Assembly (NCBI GenBank): GCA_021521415.1
Contig: JAIQDT010001668.1
Coordinates: 372,001 to 436,000, forward strand
Length of the DNA: 64,000 nucleotides
From: Bidens hawaiensis
Taxonomy: Eukaryota; Streptophyta; Magnoliopsida; Asterales; Asteraceae
Reading direction: 5' to 3'
The notes beneath the pieces were generated by a model. That model was given only the letters and a program-made list of their open reading frames with translations, had not been told where the DNA came from and did not search any database. Position 1 is the stretch's first letter. Each line of letters starts with the position of its first letter. Below are positions 33,274 through 44,685 of this stretch, one piece after another. The translations under genes were made by a program, and so were the position numbers.

Positions 33274-36075
33274 TCAAGCATGCACTCCCTGTCTAACACA
33301 TACAGAAACCAACTTCTGGTACTTCTTAGCTTCCTCTTTCCAAGCAGGAATGTAGAAAATCTTCTTAGCATGTAGTACCTGCAAGTCAGCTTGAGACAGA
33401 TTGACTAAGTGCATAGGATCATACACTCTCATGATCTCTTGCTCATCTTCATCCTCCATGACCGCTTCAGCAGTTTCACAATCCACGTACCACCACTTCA
33501 AGTCTTTCAAGACGTTCTTGGGCATCACCTTCATCGGCACTTCTTTTAAATGACGGACTGGTTTATACTTCATAACCATCCATGGTTTGCCGTCTGCCCT
33601 CATCCCTCAATCTTTGTCTTCTACTAACTTCCCTTTCTGAGGCTTCAGAAGTTCAAACTTTTTATCTTTAATGGCCTCCTTCCAAACAATTTTCCCAATT
33701 ACTCTCGCCATGTTATCATCGCTTCTGTTTATCAGCCCCAGTCTTGCTAAGTCTTTCACCTCACACTCCGGTAAGGTATTCATGGATCTTAACATCTTCT
33801 TGAAGTACTGAATGCCGTCGTAACGTTTGATCACAAATAGTTTCAACTCTTCATCGTACAACCAGCATATGATTCCCTTCTTTGATTCTGCATATCCCTT
33901 TATATTATACGACTTTTTGAACATCGTCGGTACTGCTGGCTTCTTCGTCTTTACAAACCACTGAGCGCAGCCATCCTTCCAGTTTGGCTGATCTTCCCAC
34001 TCAGTGTTGTCAACCACAGCATCGTCACATATAGTCGACTGTTCAACCACAGGGATCTCATGCTCTACATTTTCTTCAACAATCTCTCCTTCTTCTATCA
34101 CATTCTCAACCACAATTTCTGCACCAATCTTTTCGATCTCATCGATTGGCAGAACATCATCTTCATTTATCAACTCATCATCCTCTAACATATCGTCTAT
34201 CTCTTTCAGCGCATCAATCATTTCATCAACAATCTCAACATCTTCAACCACATCCACATCATCACCAACAGCAACCACATCATCACCAGCTGCAGACTCC
34301 CCCTCAGCTGTGGAAGCCCCAAGAGCTATAGTAGTTCTTGGCAACTCACCACCTGCATCTTTCGATGCATTGGGATCATCGTCTCGGTCTTCTCTTCTTT
34401 TGGTCCTCAGCTCATCTCCTCTACAGCTCATCTCCCCCTGAGATGCCAAGAACACCTTCAAGGCATCTATAATTTTCCCGTGCTCAGCCAGGAGGGATGC
34501 CTGCAGTTGATTTGCTTCCACTAGGCTTTGAATAGTCTTGGACTGCTCAGCTACAATCCGCTCTAGTGAAGCTATTCGTTCCGAGTCTGAAGTGGGCGTG
34601 ACCGCAGGTGGTACCGTACCCGATAACCCTGCAGTAGTGGTGACCGTAGACTCGACAAATCGTGCTACTACCACCGATGGAGTAAGCGTTTGAGGTGGTA
34701 GAGACACAATTGCTGGAGTCGACGTCTGGACGGCCGTGATCAATGGAATGTCAGCCGACGATGTAGCCACTACGGGAACAACCGTAGCGCTTGTACTCGA
34801 TACCTGAACAGAGGTAGGAACAAAGGACATACCAGACAGGGCAGGTGGAGCAAAACGTACCAACCGTGAAGTCTCTCCAGCTCCTACACCCATACCTGTC
34901 CTTTCCCTTCGTGAACGCTTTCTCACCAGCTGCACAGCTTCTTCTTCATCATCTTCCTCGTCGTCGTCGTCGTCGTCAACAGTTCTCTTTTGTTTACCAA
35001 CCGTTCTCTCATGCGTTACCATCATCCTTCTAGCCTCTTCCATCACATCATCAAAATCAGCTTGTGGACCCGAGACTTGAATATTCTCTTGTGGATCAAC
35101 TCGGTCCATATCAAACATTCCATGGCCTCCCAACATGGCATCAAGGTCAATCTCTGCAGCTGACACAGCAGCAGATACAGCAGGCGCAGCTGATACAGCC
35201 TGGGGTGCTGCCGCCTGTTGTGGTCTTGGGTCTCTGAACTCGTCCCCTGCCGCAGGCACATACTCCGGGTTTATAAGGTACCCAAAGAGCGGAGTATGCC
35301 GGGGACGCAGCTCAGGCTTGCTTCGTGCGCTGGAAGTGCGACACTGTGCAAAGATACGTTTTGTCACACTTTCCACGTATCGAATAGGGCATCGTTGAGG
35401 CAGCGTCGGAGTCACATGATTGAAAATCATCTGTAGGAATCGTGGATACATTGTAAACCGCTCACGCGCCACAGCCCTTCGTTGCCTATCGATTTCGTAA
35501 AAGATCATCTGGCTGAAAGAATATCTTTTATTATAAGTCAACGCAGTCATAGCAGACTGCATTGTCGCACCCATACCATCAGTGCCTGCCTTCCGTCCTG
35601 ATATACATACGATCATGACGTGCATAAGGAAGCGCCACTGATCTAAAAGGAATCCCTTCCTCCGTTGAGTATCCCCTAAGAGACCAGAATACCCCATCCT
35701 GAGGAACGCCCCATCACGGAATGGCGCAACAAACTCCGTTGGGTCATCCCTCGTCTCTTCACCAAACTGCAACGCCACCCGTATTTGTTCAGAAGAAAAC
35801 TGAACAACTTGACCGTTTACGGTGGCTCGCATAACCGGGGGCTCAACCCGGCAATCGTACTCTACCGTCTACCAAAAGTCTTCAATATTCGGTAGGGAAA
35901 TGGGCAGGGTAGTGGTTATTGCATGATATATCCTTGAGCGCAGAAGAAAAGTAATTATCTCCCTATAGTCCTCCACGCCCTTTGCATCTGGGTCAAGTGT
36001 TATGAACTGGTTATGAGCTGGGAAGAATTGTCTGTGATCATCACCGTCATCACCTGCACCTCCTGCAGCAGCCAT
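33274..36075 (-). pseudogene. Sirevirus extra (env-like position) ORF, about 934 codons with two in-frame stops
   Basis: A single minus-strand frame runs from the ATG at 36075 to 33274, interrupted only by TAG at 35869-35871 and TGA at 33607-33609. The central open piece is 741 codons. The N-terminal ~240 residues are globular (YREIITFLLRSRIYHAI, WRFLMHVMIVCISGRK, FTMYPRFLQMIFNH). An Ala-rich linker follows, then a DDDDDDEEDDEEE acidic tract with RKRSRRER, a Pro/Thr-rich stretch, a predicted coiled coil (ERIASLERIVAEQSKTIQSL), and a strongly acidic Val/Glu region. No membrane helix is evident, so 'env-like' describes position only. Similar MYPRFLQ proteins are abundant in Asteraceae annotations (from memory). 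RKRSRRER could be a nuclear localisation signal (inference). Confidence 0.75.
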
Positions 36076-37489
36076 ATCTGCACTAAACGAACCAAGTTAG
36101 ATAAACGTTTAAGTTGTACACAAGTTCGCTTGATTACCAGGAGCGAAGTTGTGATCAAACCTGTATAGGCGAAGTTAAAGGTGAGGCGAAGTTGGGAACA
36201 ACTTCGCTTCATCTTTAAGTTCGTCTAATTAATTTTAAGTAAAATGGTCTGGGCGAAGTTAGTGATAACTTCGCCTCTTCACAACATCGCCTCAGGCGAA
36301 GATAAGGGTTAGGCGAAATTAAGTCTCAGGCGAAGTTGCGGATAACTTCGCCTCAGGCGAAATTAAGCCCCAGGCGAAGTTGCGGATAACTTCGCCTAAA
36401 CCCTAACTTCGCCTGCATTAGAATAGGCGACTGTTAGGATTCTAACAGCCGGAATCCGATGATTCGGCAAAGTTTGACGATCCAAGAGACTCTAACACAT
36501 GATATTACGGATGGTTAGATGAAAAGATCGTCCATGAACACGTAATACAACTTTGTAAATCTCGGTTTTGAAAGGTCACCGGACCGAGGTCACGAAACCG
36601 TTCAAAACGACCTATGAAAAGCATCACTGTCTTTGGATATACGGTTAATCGATAACACACACCTTGAATCTATTGAACGAAACTGAGAAAAAGGATCGAA
36701 ATCGGAAACGAATCAAGTTCGCCGGAAAATAGTTAAGTTCGCCGGGTTTCTCGGAACAACTTCGCTGATATTTTGAAATAATGAATATTTTACTGTTTGA
36801 AATCCTTATATAGGGTCAGAGTTGGTCAGGCGAAGTTACGGATAACTTCGCCTAGGCGAAGTTATCCACAAATTCGCCTGATTCAACAACTTCGCCTATA
36901 TTTTCATAACCAAACCTTATAATTTTGAACAATTTGAATTAACTCTTTAAAACTTCCCTTTTAAAAAATAAACAATATGATCAATTCTAAGTAACCAGAT
37001 AAAAGATCATAAAACTATCTAAGTACAAAAACTTAAAAAATTTAAAGTATAAGGGATCAAATTTCAGTCTCGATAGGGACTGCTACGTTTTAGAAAAGAT
37101 CCGAACAGGAATCATACTAACTACGTGACTGTCACATAGATCCGTGTTTAGCTGTATTATGACATATAGAGACAGGTTGTAAGCAGGTATAACTTAAAGT
37201 GGTTTTCATCGTTTCTGTGATACGAGTTAGGTTCGATTAAGCCTCAAAATTTAAGTGGGCAACAACTCAGAAATATTGATGCCTCCTATCTATCCTCAAA
37301 GCGTATTTGGCTTTCCCCAAGTCACCCCGAATTGACTTCGACCCATAGTGTCTGATTAACTTGTAAGTATTCTTTGTCTGCTTCCCGTACTCTTTCTTAC
37401 TCAATGATTGAGAAGTCTCGAACTCTCGAAGGTTACAATAACTCATAAGTACTAATAATAATTTTTTTTTTTAACTAAAAAAAACATGG
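36076..37489 (-). other. Spacer between RNase H and the extra ORF, rich in AACTTCGCC inverted repeats
   Basis: Non-coding. Around 36120-36430 and 36720-36900 there are many copies of CAGGCGAAGTT and GATAACTTCGCCT in both orientations, able to fold on each other. There is a short poly-T at about 37463. The sequence probably forms the leader of the extra ORF if it is expressed from a subgenomic or spliced RNA (inference). Confidence 0.6.
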
Positions 37490-38023
37490 TTACTCGGGAT
37501 TGATCATCCCGTTCAGCTCAATTAGGTTTTGAAATCTGGATTTATCAAACGCTTTTGTAAATAAATCAGCGAAATTTTCTAGTGTATCGACCTTTTCGAC
37601 CTTAATCAGTTTCTTCTCAGCACAATCCCGTATGAAATGATAGCGAATGTCAATATGTTTAGTTTTACTATGTTTCACGGGATTGTTAATTACTGAGATG
37701 GCAGCAGTGTTATCAATAAAAATAGGAGTGAGTAAGAAATTCAGACCATAGTCGCGCAATTGTTGCTGAATCCACAAAACCTGAGAGCAGCAGTTGAATG
37801 CTGCCATATATTCAGCTTCGCACGTTGAGATTGCGACTGATGTCTGTTTCTTGCACTGCCAGGAAACTAATCTTCCACCGAGAAACTGACATCCTCCTGT
37901 TGTCGACTTCCGACTCTGATTGCACCCTCCATAATCAGAATCTGTATAAGCAACCAGTTCCACGTCTCCTCCCTTCGGGTACCACAACCCTAGCTTCGGC
38001 TTGCCTTTGAGATACCGCAACAC
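37490..38023 (-). pseudogene. Sirevirus RNase H
   Basis: An open 177-codon minus frame with RYLKGKPKLGLWYPKG, YTDSDYGGCNQSRKSTTGG, STCEAEYMAAFNCC, FIDNTAAISVINNPVKHSKT and ENFADLFTKAFDKSRF. It is the C-terminal domain of a copia pol and is complete in itself. Its upstream neighbour RT is absent. The join to protease near 38024-38046 is a deletion junction, and the protease frame does not continue into it. Confidence 0.9.
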
Positions 38024-38046
38024 TCAGCAGATTGTGCTTCAGTTCT

Positions 38047-38262
38047 TCAACAAAGTTCACATTCTAACGTCATCTTCCCGTTAGTTACCGTACCCCTTCC
38101 TGTTATTTTGCCTCCACTCTCACCGGCAAAACTGACTCTCGATCCTTGAACAGGTTTTAAATCTTGTAACAAATCCTTGTTACCAGTCATGTGCCGGGAA
38201 CAGCCGCTGTCCACAACCCAAAGATTATTGGAAGCCCTGTTCAACTGTTCCTGCACAAACAA
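38047..38262 (-). pseudogene. Sirevirus aspartic protease fragment
   Basis: Minus frame with LWVVDSGCSRHMTGNKDLL (the D-S-G active-site triad) and SFAGESGGKITGRGTV. Integrase and RT, about 2.4-3 kb in the family, are missing between this and RNase H. The element therefore cannot supply its own integrase or RT. Confidence 0.85.
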
Positions 38263-38271
38263 AAGAGATTA

Positions 38272-40902
38272 TTAAAATTTGGGGACCCAAGACCTCTTGG
38301 TCTTGGGTCGATTAACCTTCTTAACAGAACTCACACACCTTGGCTGACCAAAGTTAGCATTAGAAAAATTTCCACGAGTCCTAACAGGATACCTCCTTGG
38401 AGACTGATAGTGAGGCCAACCAAACCGACGTACATTAAGAGAATCAAAAGAATTATAGCATTTGGTTTGGTTATTAGTAGTGTAAAAACGAGATGTGTTT
38501 CTTTGAAAACCTGTATTATCTCTCAAATTTGAATGGTTTTCATTTTTAACATTTAAACGATTACCAAAAACCTTAGTCTCAGTTTTCGAGGGCCTCACCT
38601 CTCTGAAACGCTGCTTCAGAGGGCAATCAGCAACACGGTGCCCTGTTTGATTACATCTAAAACAACACATATGATCAGCTTTCTTTTCAGCAGATGTTTT
38701 AGATGTGGAGGCAGTATTACCAACCGTACGTCTCACATAAGGTGGGACATATGGGTTGAGTGGAGTACTCCTTTTAGTTGATTTAACTTTTTCTCCACTA
38801 GTGGGTAATACTTCCTTCTCTTTTGTCTTACCCGACTTGGATGACTTATCCGAATCAGATGAGACTGGACTTGAAATAGAAATTTTAACTTTTGAGACAG
38901 GCGAACTTGTTTCGCCTTTACTAACTTCCGGTACTTTACCAGTTTCCTTAGCAGGACCTGTCTGATCAGCTACAAAATTAACAGATTCATGAACACTAGG
39001 ATTGAAAGTATAATTATGGTTATAAGGTGGTGGAACCTCATGGTAACCAATTCCTCCCCTCTTAGGTGAGGAACCTTGATCACTAACGAGGTGATCAAGA
39101 ATAGCAGAGGAATTCCGGAATTGCTCCAGTTTCCTATTTAGTTCCACCACTTTTACCTGGTGATCAGCAATCTGTTTTTCTTTCTCAGCGATTAACTTGG
39201 TTTTCTCTTCTAAAACCTCGTAGCTTAGATCGATCACATCAATTTTCTCAGCTAATTTTGTTTTCAAACTTTTAACGTCTTTTTCACAAGCTTTAATTTT
39301 TATTTTATAATTATTTTCTCTTGTCTTTGTGAAGTGATGATCTTCTTTCAAGGTTTTAAATTCGGCATCCAACTTAACATACTGATCAGTAATTGTAGCA
39401 AGCTGTTCAGTCAAGTTCTCACATTTAGTACAGATAGGTTTAGTATATACCTCGGAGTTCTGGTCATCAGCCATGAAAGCTTTTTCATTTTCAGCAGCTT
39501 TCATACATTCTTCAGCTGCAACCTTCGCCATGTGTACCTGCTCAAAGAGTTCTCCAGAGAAGATGTTTTAGTTGTATTCACCAGCATCAGACATCATGGC
39601 ATTATTCCTATTGTTATTTCCACTTTGCTGTGTAGTCCTCCCCTGACTACGTTCTACACGTGCATTAGTGCACTCCTTTGCAAAGTGTCCATTTTGTTGA
39701 CAATTGTAACACCTCACCCTTGACTTATCAAATCCTGGCTTTCCACCTACGAACTTTCTGCCAGTCTTCTTCATGAAACGCTTCACTCTTCTGACTATCA
39801 TAGCCATCTGCCACTGCAGATCCATCTCCTCCAGATCATCAGGATCGATCTGGTCATAGTCTTCTTCCAAAGCAGCAGGGTCCACAATCTTCCCTTGTAT
39901 GTAGTTCTCGTAAGAAGCAATAAAGGATGCATAGAGTGCAAACTGCTCTTCAGCAGATTTGACACTCATTGGCATCTTAGAGTAGTTATTGCTTGAAGCA
40001 CTGGGAGAGAAACTACTCTTGGATGCTTGAGGTTTCGAAGCACTTGATCCTCCAGCAACAAAGCAAACATCACCGTTCATGTTTACTGACACATTTCCTT
40101 CATGAGAAGAGTTAGAACCTGACTCTCCTTTGGAGTAGTAAGCAGCAGATTCAGACTTCGAACTTGAGCCTGAGATAACTTTGGCACCATACATACCAGG
40201 GTCTTGAACCTGATCCGTTGGTGTCTCTTTACGAACCATATTAAGCTCAAAGGTTCTGAGCTTGTTTACTGCTGTCTCCAAGTCATAATCAGGAAATTCT
40301 TTGTCTTCCCTCATTAGAACAGTGTACATTTCCCACTTCGGTGGGAGAGCATCGAGAAGCTTCTCAACTATTTCCTCCTCTCTGTAAGCAATAGAATAGT
40401 TGTTCAGCTCTGTCATTAGATGATAATATCGGGTGATAATATCATCGAGCGATTCGTTCTTCAAATACTTGAAGACAGAGAACTGGGTCTTTAATAGCTT
40501 AATCTTCGAGGCACGAATACCCACGTTCCCTTCGAATCTATTCTCAAGAGCATCCCAAAGCTCTCGTGCAGAAGTGTACTTCCTGAATGTATGGAGAATC
40601 TCTTGAGGAAGAGCCATAGTAATTGCAGCATGGGCCTTGCTCTCGGCCTCATACATCTTTTTCTCTTCTTCCTTCATCTTGCTGTACTTCTTTACCACAT
40701 CCCGACCTTCGTATTCCATTGTCGGTGGAATATATCCATCCTGGATGCACACCCACATCTTTGCATCCTGGTATTTAATATACTGAATGAACCTATCCTT
40801 CCACGCCACAAAGTCGGTTCCTTTCATCAACCTTGGGGCCTTAGTAGCCGACCCCGCTTCAACTTCCATTTTGACTAACTCTGAGATATTAATCGGCGAC
40901 AT
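38272..40902 (-). pseudogene. Sirevirus Gag, long, with two zinc knuckles and one stop
   Basis: The ATG at 40902 opens 444 codons with a UBN2-type capsid core (RLMKGTDFVAWKDRF, ARELWDALENRFEGN, EKLLDALPPKWEMY) and knuckle CYNCQQNGHFAKEC. It stops with TAA at 39568-39570. The same frame reopens without shift. An ATG at 39531 starts 419 more codons with a strong coiled coil (about the first 150 residues), a Ser/Lys-rich linker, a second knuckle CFRCNQTGHRVADC, and a C-terminal basic region ending SWVPKF. Long Gags with coiled coils are known for Sireviruses. The TAA may be a mutation or a read-through stop. Confidence 0.85.
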
Positions 40903-41415
40903 CTTCTCGAAAACAAGAAAAACCCGAAAAAAAAAAACAAAAATTCTTCCAAACAGTACTATAGGCGAAGTTAAGGATAACTTCGCTTAAGTGTTAACTT
41001 CGCTGGAAAATCCTTAAATTCGCGTGACTTGGCGAAGTTGAGAATAACTTCGCTTAAGGTAAGCGAACTTAGGAGGTAAGCGAAGTTGAGGATAACTTCG
41101 CTTAGGCGAACTTATGAGGTAGGCGAAGTTGTGGATAACTTCGCTCAACCTTATATCTTCGCCGAAACCCTACTTCCAGCGTCGGCAACTTCGCCTGAAG
41201 AACAACAACTTCGCCCGAAGAACACTGAAAATATTCAGATCTGTTTTCGACGATTTAGCAGTTTCCGGTCGGTGTAACGGCTTGAATATGACTGTATAAG
41301 GTGAGTATAACACAATATCAACGAAAACGCGTCCCGCGAGTAGGTCAAACGAGAAGTTTTCTACACCCGCGTGAAATCCCGAACCACACAATCGAGCCAA
41401 AGCTCTGATACCAAT
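40903..41415 (-). other. Sirevirus 5' leader with PBS and AACTTCGCC motifs
   Basis: The leader between the 5' LTR and gag holds the PBS (41402-41414, one base from the LTR). At about 40965-41215 it holds a dozen GCGAAGTT/AACTTCGC motifs in alternating orientation. Confidence 0.8.
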
Positions 41416-41877
41416 TGTAGGTTCCCGGACGGATCTTACACGGGATATCGCTATCTACGTAGGTGCGGAATCCCTGCGTAGGTAGTTACGAGCGTAGAAT
41501 ACGTAAAACAATCACACGCGATACAAACGAACACGTTATATAATATAACTTGAAACACGTCTATTACAGACTCTATCTCTCGTCTATCGACTTGCTGAAT
41601 TACACGTGATTAACCAAAACACTAACACTTAAACCGTAAACCCGTAGGTTATATAAATACACGACAACTTCGCCTCAGGCGAAGTTGTCAGTAACTTCGC
41701 TCGTTGAACAAGTTCGCCTAGGCGAACTTGTCGACAACTTCGCTTGTTCAACAAGTTCGCCTAAGCGAACTTGTTGACAACTTCGCTTACTTACATAAAC
41801 ATAAACTTAAACATAATTACATTACAGACTCGATTACAAACGCTAGACTATGAACTACTGACATTTATGTACCAACA
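41416..41877 (-). repeat. 5' LTR of the Sirevirus-like element
   Basis: 462 bp. It matches the left LTR except for CTACGTAGG (left CTACGCAGG) and ACTTCGCTTAC (left ACTTCACTTAC). It carries the same palindrome block and TATA. Confidence 0.95.
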
Positions 41878-44124
41878 ATAGGGGCGGTGAATATGTTTCA
41901 CCTTTCGCGGAATTATGTGCGCAAAGTGGCATAATACATGAGCGAACCCTACCATATTCTCCAAAATCAAATGGCGTTGCTGAACGTAAGAATCTCACTT
42001 TGAAAGAGATGATGAACGCCATGTTGATTAGCTCGGGAGTGAGATATGACATGGGGGGGGCTATTCTCTCGGCCAACTATGTCTTAAATATGATACCCCG
42101 CAAGAAAATAAGCGAGACTCCGTATGAGTTATGGATGGGTAAGAAACCATCATATAAATTCTTGAAAGTGTGGGGGTGCCTAGCCAAGGTGACAGTTCCA
42201 TCACCAAAGGCATTAACAATAGGACCCAAAACTGTGGATTGCATATTCATTGGATATGCACAACATAGTAATGTGCATCGGTTTATTGTATATGAGTCCA
42301 AGAATCCCAATGTACATGAAGGCACTATCATGGAATGGAGGACCGCTGACTTCTTTGAAAGTGTGTTTCCTTGTTTAAGACAAACACACCCAACTTCATT
42401 AAAATCGGTTGATGAAGCAAGTACATCAAGAGCGTTTGATGATATGGTTCTTGATAGACATGAACAACCCGAGGAAAACGAGGGTGAGCTTAGACGAAGT
42501 AAACGACCAAGGATTGAAAAGTATTTCGGTTCGGATTTCATGAGCTATATGGTGGAGGGTGAGCCCAATACCTACCGCGAGGCGGTAACATCCTCGGAAG
42601 CACCTCAATGGAAAGAAGCAATTAAGAACGAGATAGATTCTATATTGCAAAATCATACTTGGGAGTTAGTAGATCTTCCGCCGGGTTGTAAACCACTTGG
42701 ATATCGTTGGATATTCAAAAGGAAGATGAAAGCTGATGGAAGTATTGATAAGTACAAGGCAAGATTAGTAATCAAAGGGTATAGATAAAAGGAGGGTCTA
42801 GATTACTTTGACACTTACTCGCCTGTCACGCGAATAACTTCCATAAGATTGGTTCTTGCTATTGCGGCTTTACGCAATTTGGAAGTTCACCAAATGGATG
42901 TAAAAACCGCATTTCTAAATGGTGATTTAGATGAAGAGATTTACATGGAGCAGCCCGAGGGTTTCTCTGCCCCATGAAAAGAGGGCAAGGTATGTAAACT
43001 TGTCAAGTCCTTATATGGTTTGAAGCAAGCTCCAAAACAATGGCACTTAAAGTTTGATCATGTCATGCTTGACAATGGTTTCAAAATAAATGAGTGTGAC
43101 AAATGTGTCTATGTAAAAGAGACGCCGGGAGGATATGTGATATTATGTCTTTATGTAGACGATATGCTTATCATTGGGAGTAATGATAACATGATCAGAT
43201 CAACAAAAGACATGTTGAAAGCGAGGTTTGACATGAAAGACTTGGGTCTCGCGGACGTGATTCTTGGGGTACAAATCACTAGAACCCAAAACGGCCTTGT
43301 TTTGAGTCAATCTCACTACGTGGACAAGATTCTTGAGAAATTCAATAAGGATGACACGCGTGTCGCGTCAACACCAATTGATACAACCCACCATCTATTT
43401 AAAAATAGAGGCGAGGGGGTTGCTCAACCTGAGTACTCAAGAATAATTGGTAGTCTAATGTATCTTATGACATGTACTAGACCCGATCTAGCTTATGCCG
43501 TGAGTCGGCTAAGTAGATACACTAGTAATCCAAGCGAGGAACATTGGAAAAGTATCACGCGGTTGCTAAGATACTTGAGATACACGAGAGACTATGGACT
43601 CCATTATAACCGTGATCCGGCTGTAATCGAAGGATACAGTGATGCGAATTGGATTTCGGATATAAAAGATTCCAAATCAACAAGTGGGTACGTGTTCACA
43701 CTTGGTGGTGAGACTATTTCTTGGAAGTCGTCTAAGCAAACAGTTATAGCTAGATCCACGATGGAATCGGAGTTTATCGCCTTAGATAAGTGTGGCGAAA
43801 AGGCGGAATGGCTTCGTCAATTTATGGAATATATTCCAATATGGCCACAGCCTTTGTCGGCTATCCGCATACATTGTGACAGTCAGTCAGCAATTGGTAG
43901 AGCCCATAGCGTAATGTACAATGGCAAATCAAGGCATATTCGACAACTACTCTCAACGGGTACGACAACTACTCTCAACGGGTGTTATCACAATTGACTA
44001 TGTGAAGTCAAAAGATAACATTGCGGACTCGTTAACCAAAGGCTTAAGCAAAGAGTTAGTTTATAAGTCATCAAGAGGAATGGGACTGAAGCCCATGGAA
44101 AAAGGGTACATGAGGGAAACCTAA
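41878..44124 (+). pseudogene. Copia pol, right part: integrase end, RT and RNase H
   Basis: It starts with the right copy of the duplicated integrase segment (41878-42239). It continues with FIGYAQHSNVHRFIVYESK and the linker into RT ([65 protein letters not shown]). RNase H follows ([43 protein letters not shown]). In-frame stops occur at 42786-42788 and 42977-42979. A 22-bp tandem duplication (about 43940-43983, CGACAACTACTCTCAACGGG) shifts the frame before the final [19 protein letters not shown] region, which ends at 44124. Confidence 0.9.
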
Positions 44125-44685
44125 CTTAGTTGACTGGAGATCCCAAGATCTAAGTTCAATAGGAAAACTTAATCATGAAACCAAGGGTAGTCACTGTGGG
44201 GGAGTACCCTAAACCAAACTTAAAGGGCGTTGCGCATGCGTGCGTCCTAGTCCATTCTGATCAGTGACATGAAACGAGGATAAGCATAACAAAGGTTAAT
44301 GACTTGTTGAAATCAAGAATAACCTATGCCTTTTAAAGATTCGAGCGGGAATCACCTACGTGAGAGAGAAGTAGGGTCGCTTCGAATGGATTTTGGGGCA
44401 AAAATCCTAGAGCTCTCGCGGAACCAGGCTAGTGTTCCAGGACCATAATAGGACACGACAGTGAGGGGTTGACTAAACCAGGGACAATGTTGTGTGAAGT
44501 GTACTGTCATCTACACTAACGGGGGTATGTTCAAAGACATCGTGTCTACACACCACCAGGAGGCTAAGTATACTTCACAAAGGAGGGTTCAAAGGGTAAC
44601 ACCTACCTTTCCTGCAACATTCAACCGCTGAATTGCATCGTTTGAAACTTGCATGAGCGAATCGATTTCCATTCATGTGGGGGAT
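44125..44685 (+). other. Copia 3' untranslated region and PPT
   Basis: Non-coding sequence between pol and the 3' LTR. It ends in the G-rich polypurine tract ATGTGGGGGAT just before TGTTGG at 44686. Confidence 0.8.

Larger units (their letters stand above)
32732..41877 (-). mobile_element. Young Sirevirus-like Ty1/copia element nested in copia, minus strand
   Basis: LTRs of 462 bp (32732-33193 and 41416-41877) differ at two positions by eye. The PBS TTGGTATCAGAGC on the minus strand (plus 41402-41414) is complementary to initiator tRNA-Met. The PPT AAGGGGGAG lies beside the left LTR. Minus-strand order is gag, gag extension, protease, deletion, RNase H, spacer, long extra ORF. A long Gag and an extra 3' ORF are Sirevirus (SIRE/Maximus) traits. 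There is no TSD: left flank TGGAT, right flank ATAGG. The flanks are instead a ~365-bp duplication of host integrase sequence. Confidence 0.9.

Noticed and set aside
33171..33371. 66-codon minus-strand open frame at the end of the extra ORF
   Set aside because: Runs through the PPT into the LTR in another frame and is not part of the conserved reading.
34004..34441. 145-codon plus-strand Ser/Thr-rich open frame
   Set aside because: It is the antisense of the acidic, low-complexity part of the Sirevirus extra ORF and has no domain.
32727..41882. TSD for the nested Sirevirus
   Set aside because: TGGAT on the left and ATAGG on the right do not match. The large flanking duplication explains the borders better.
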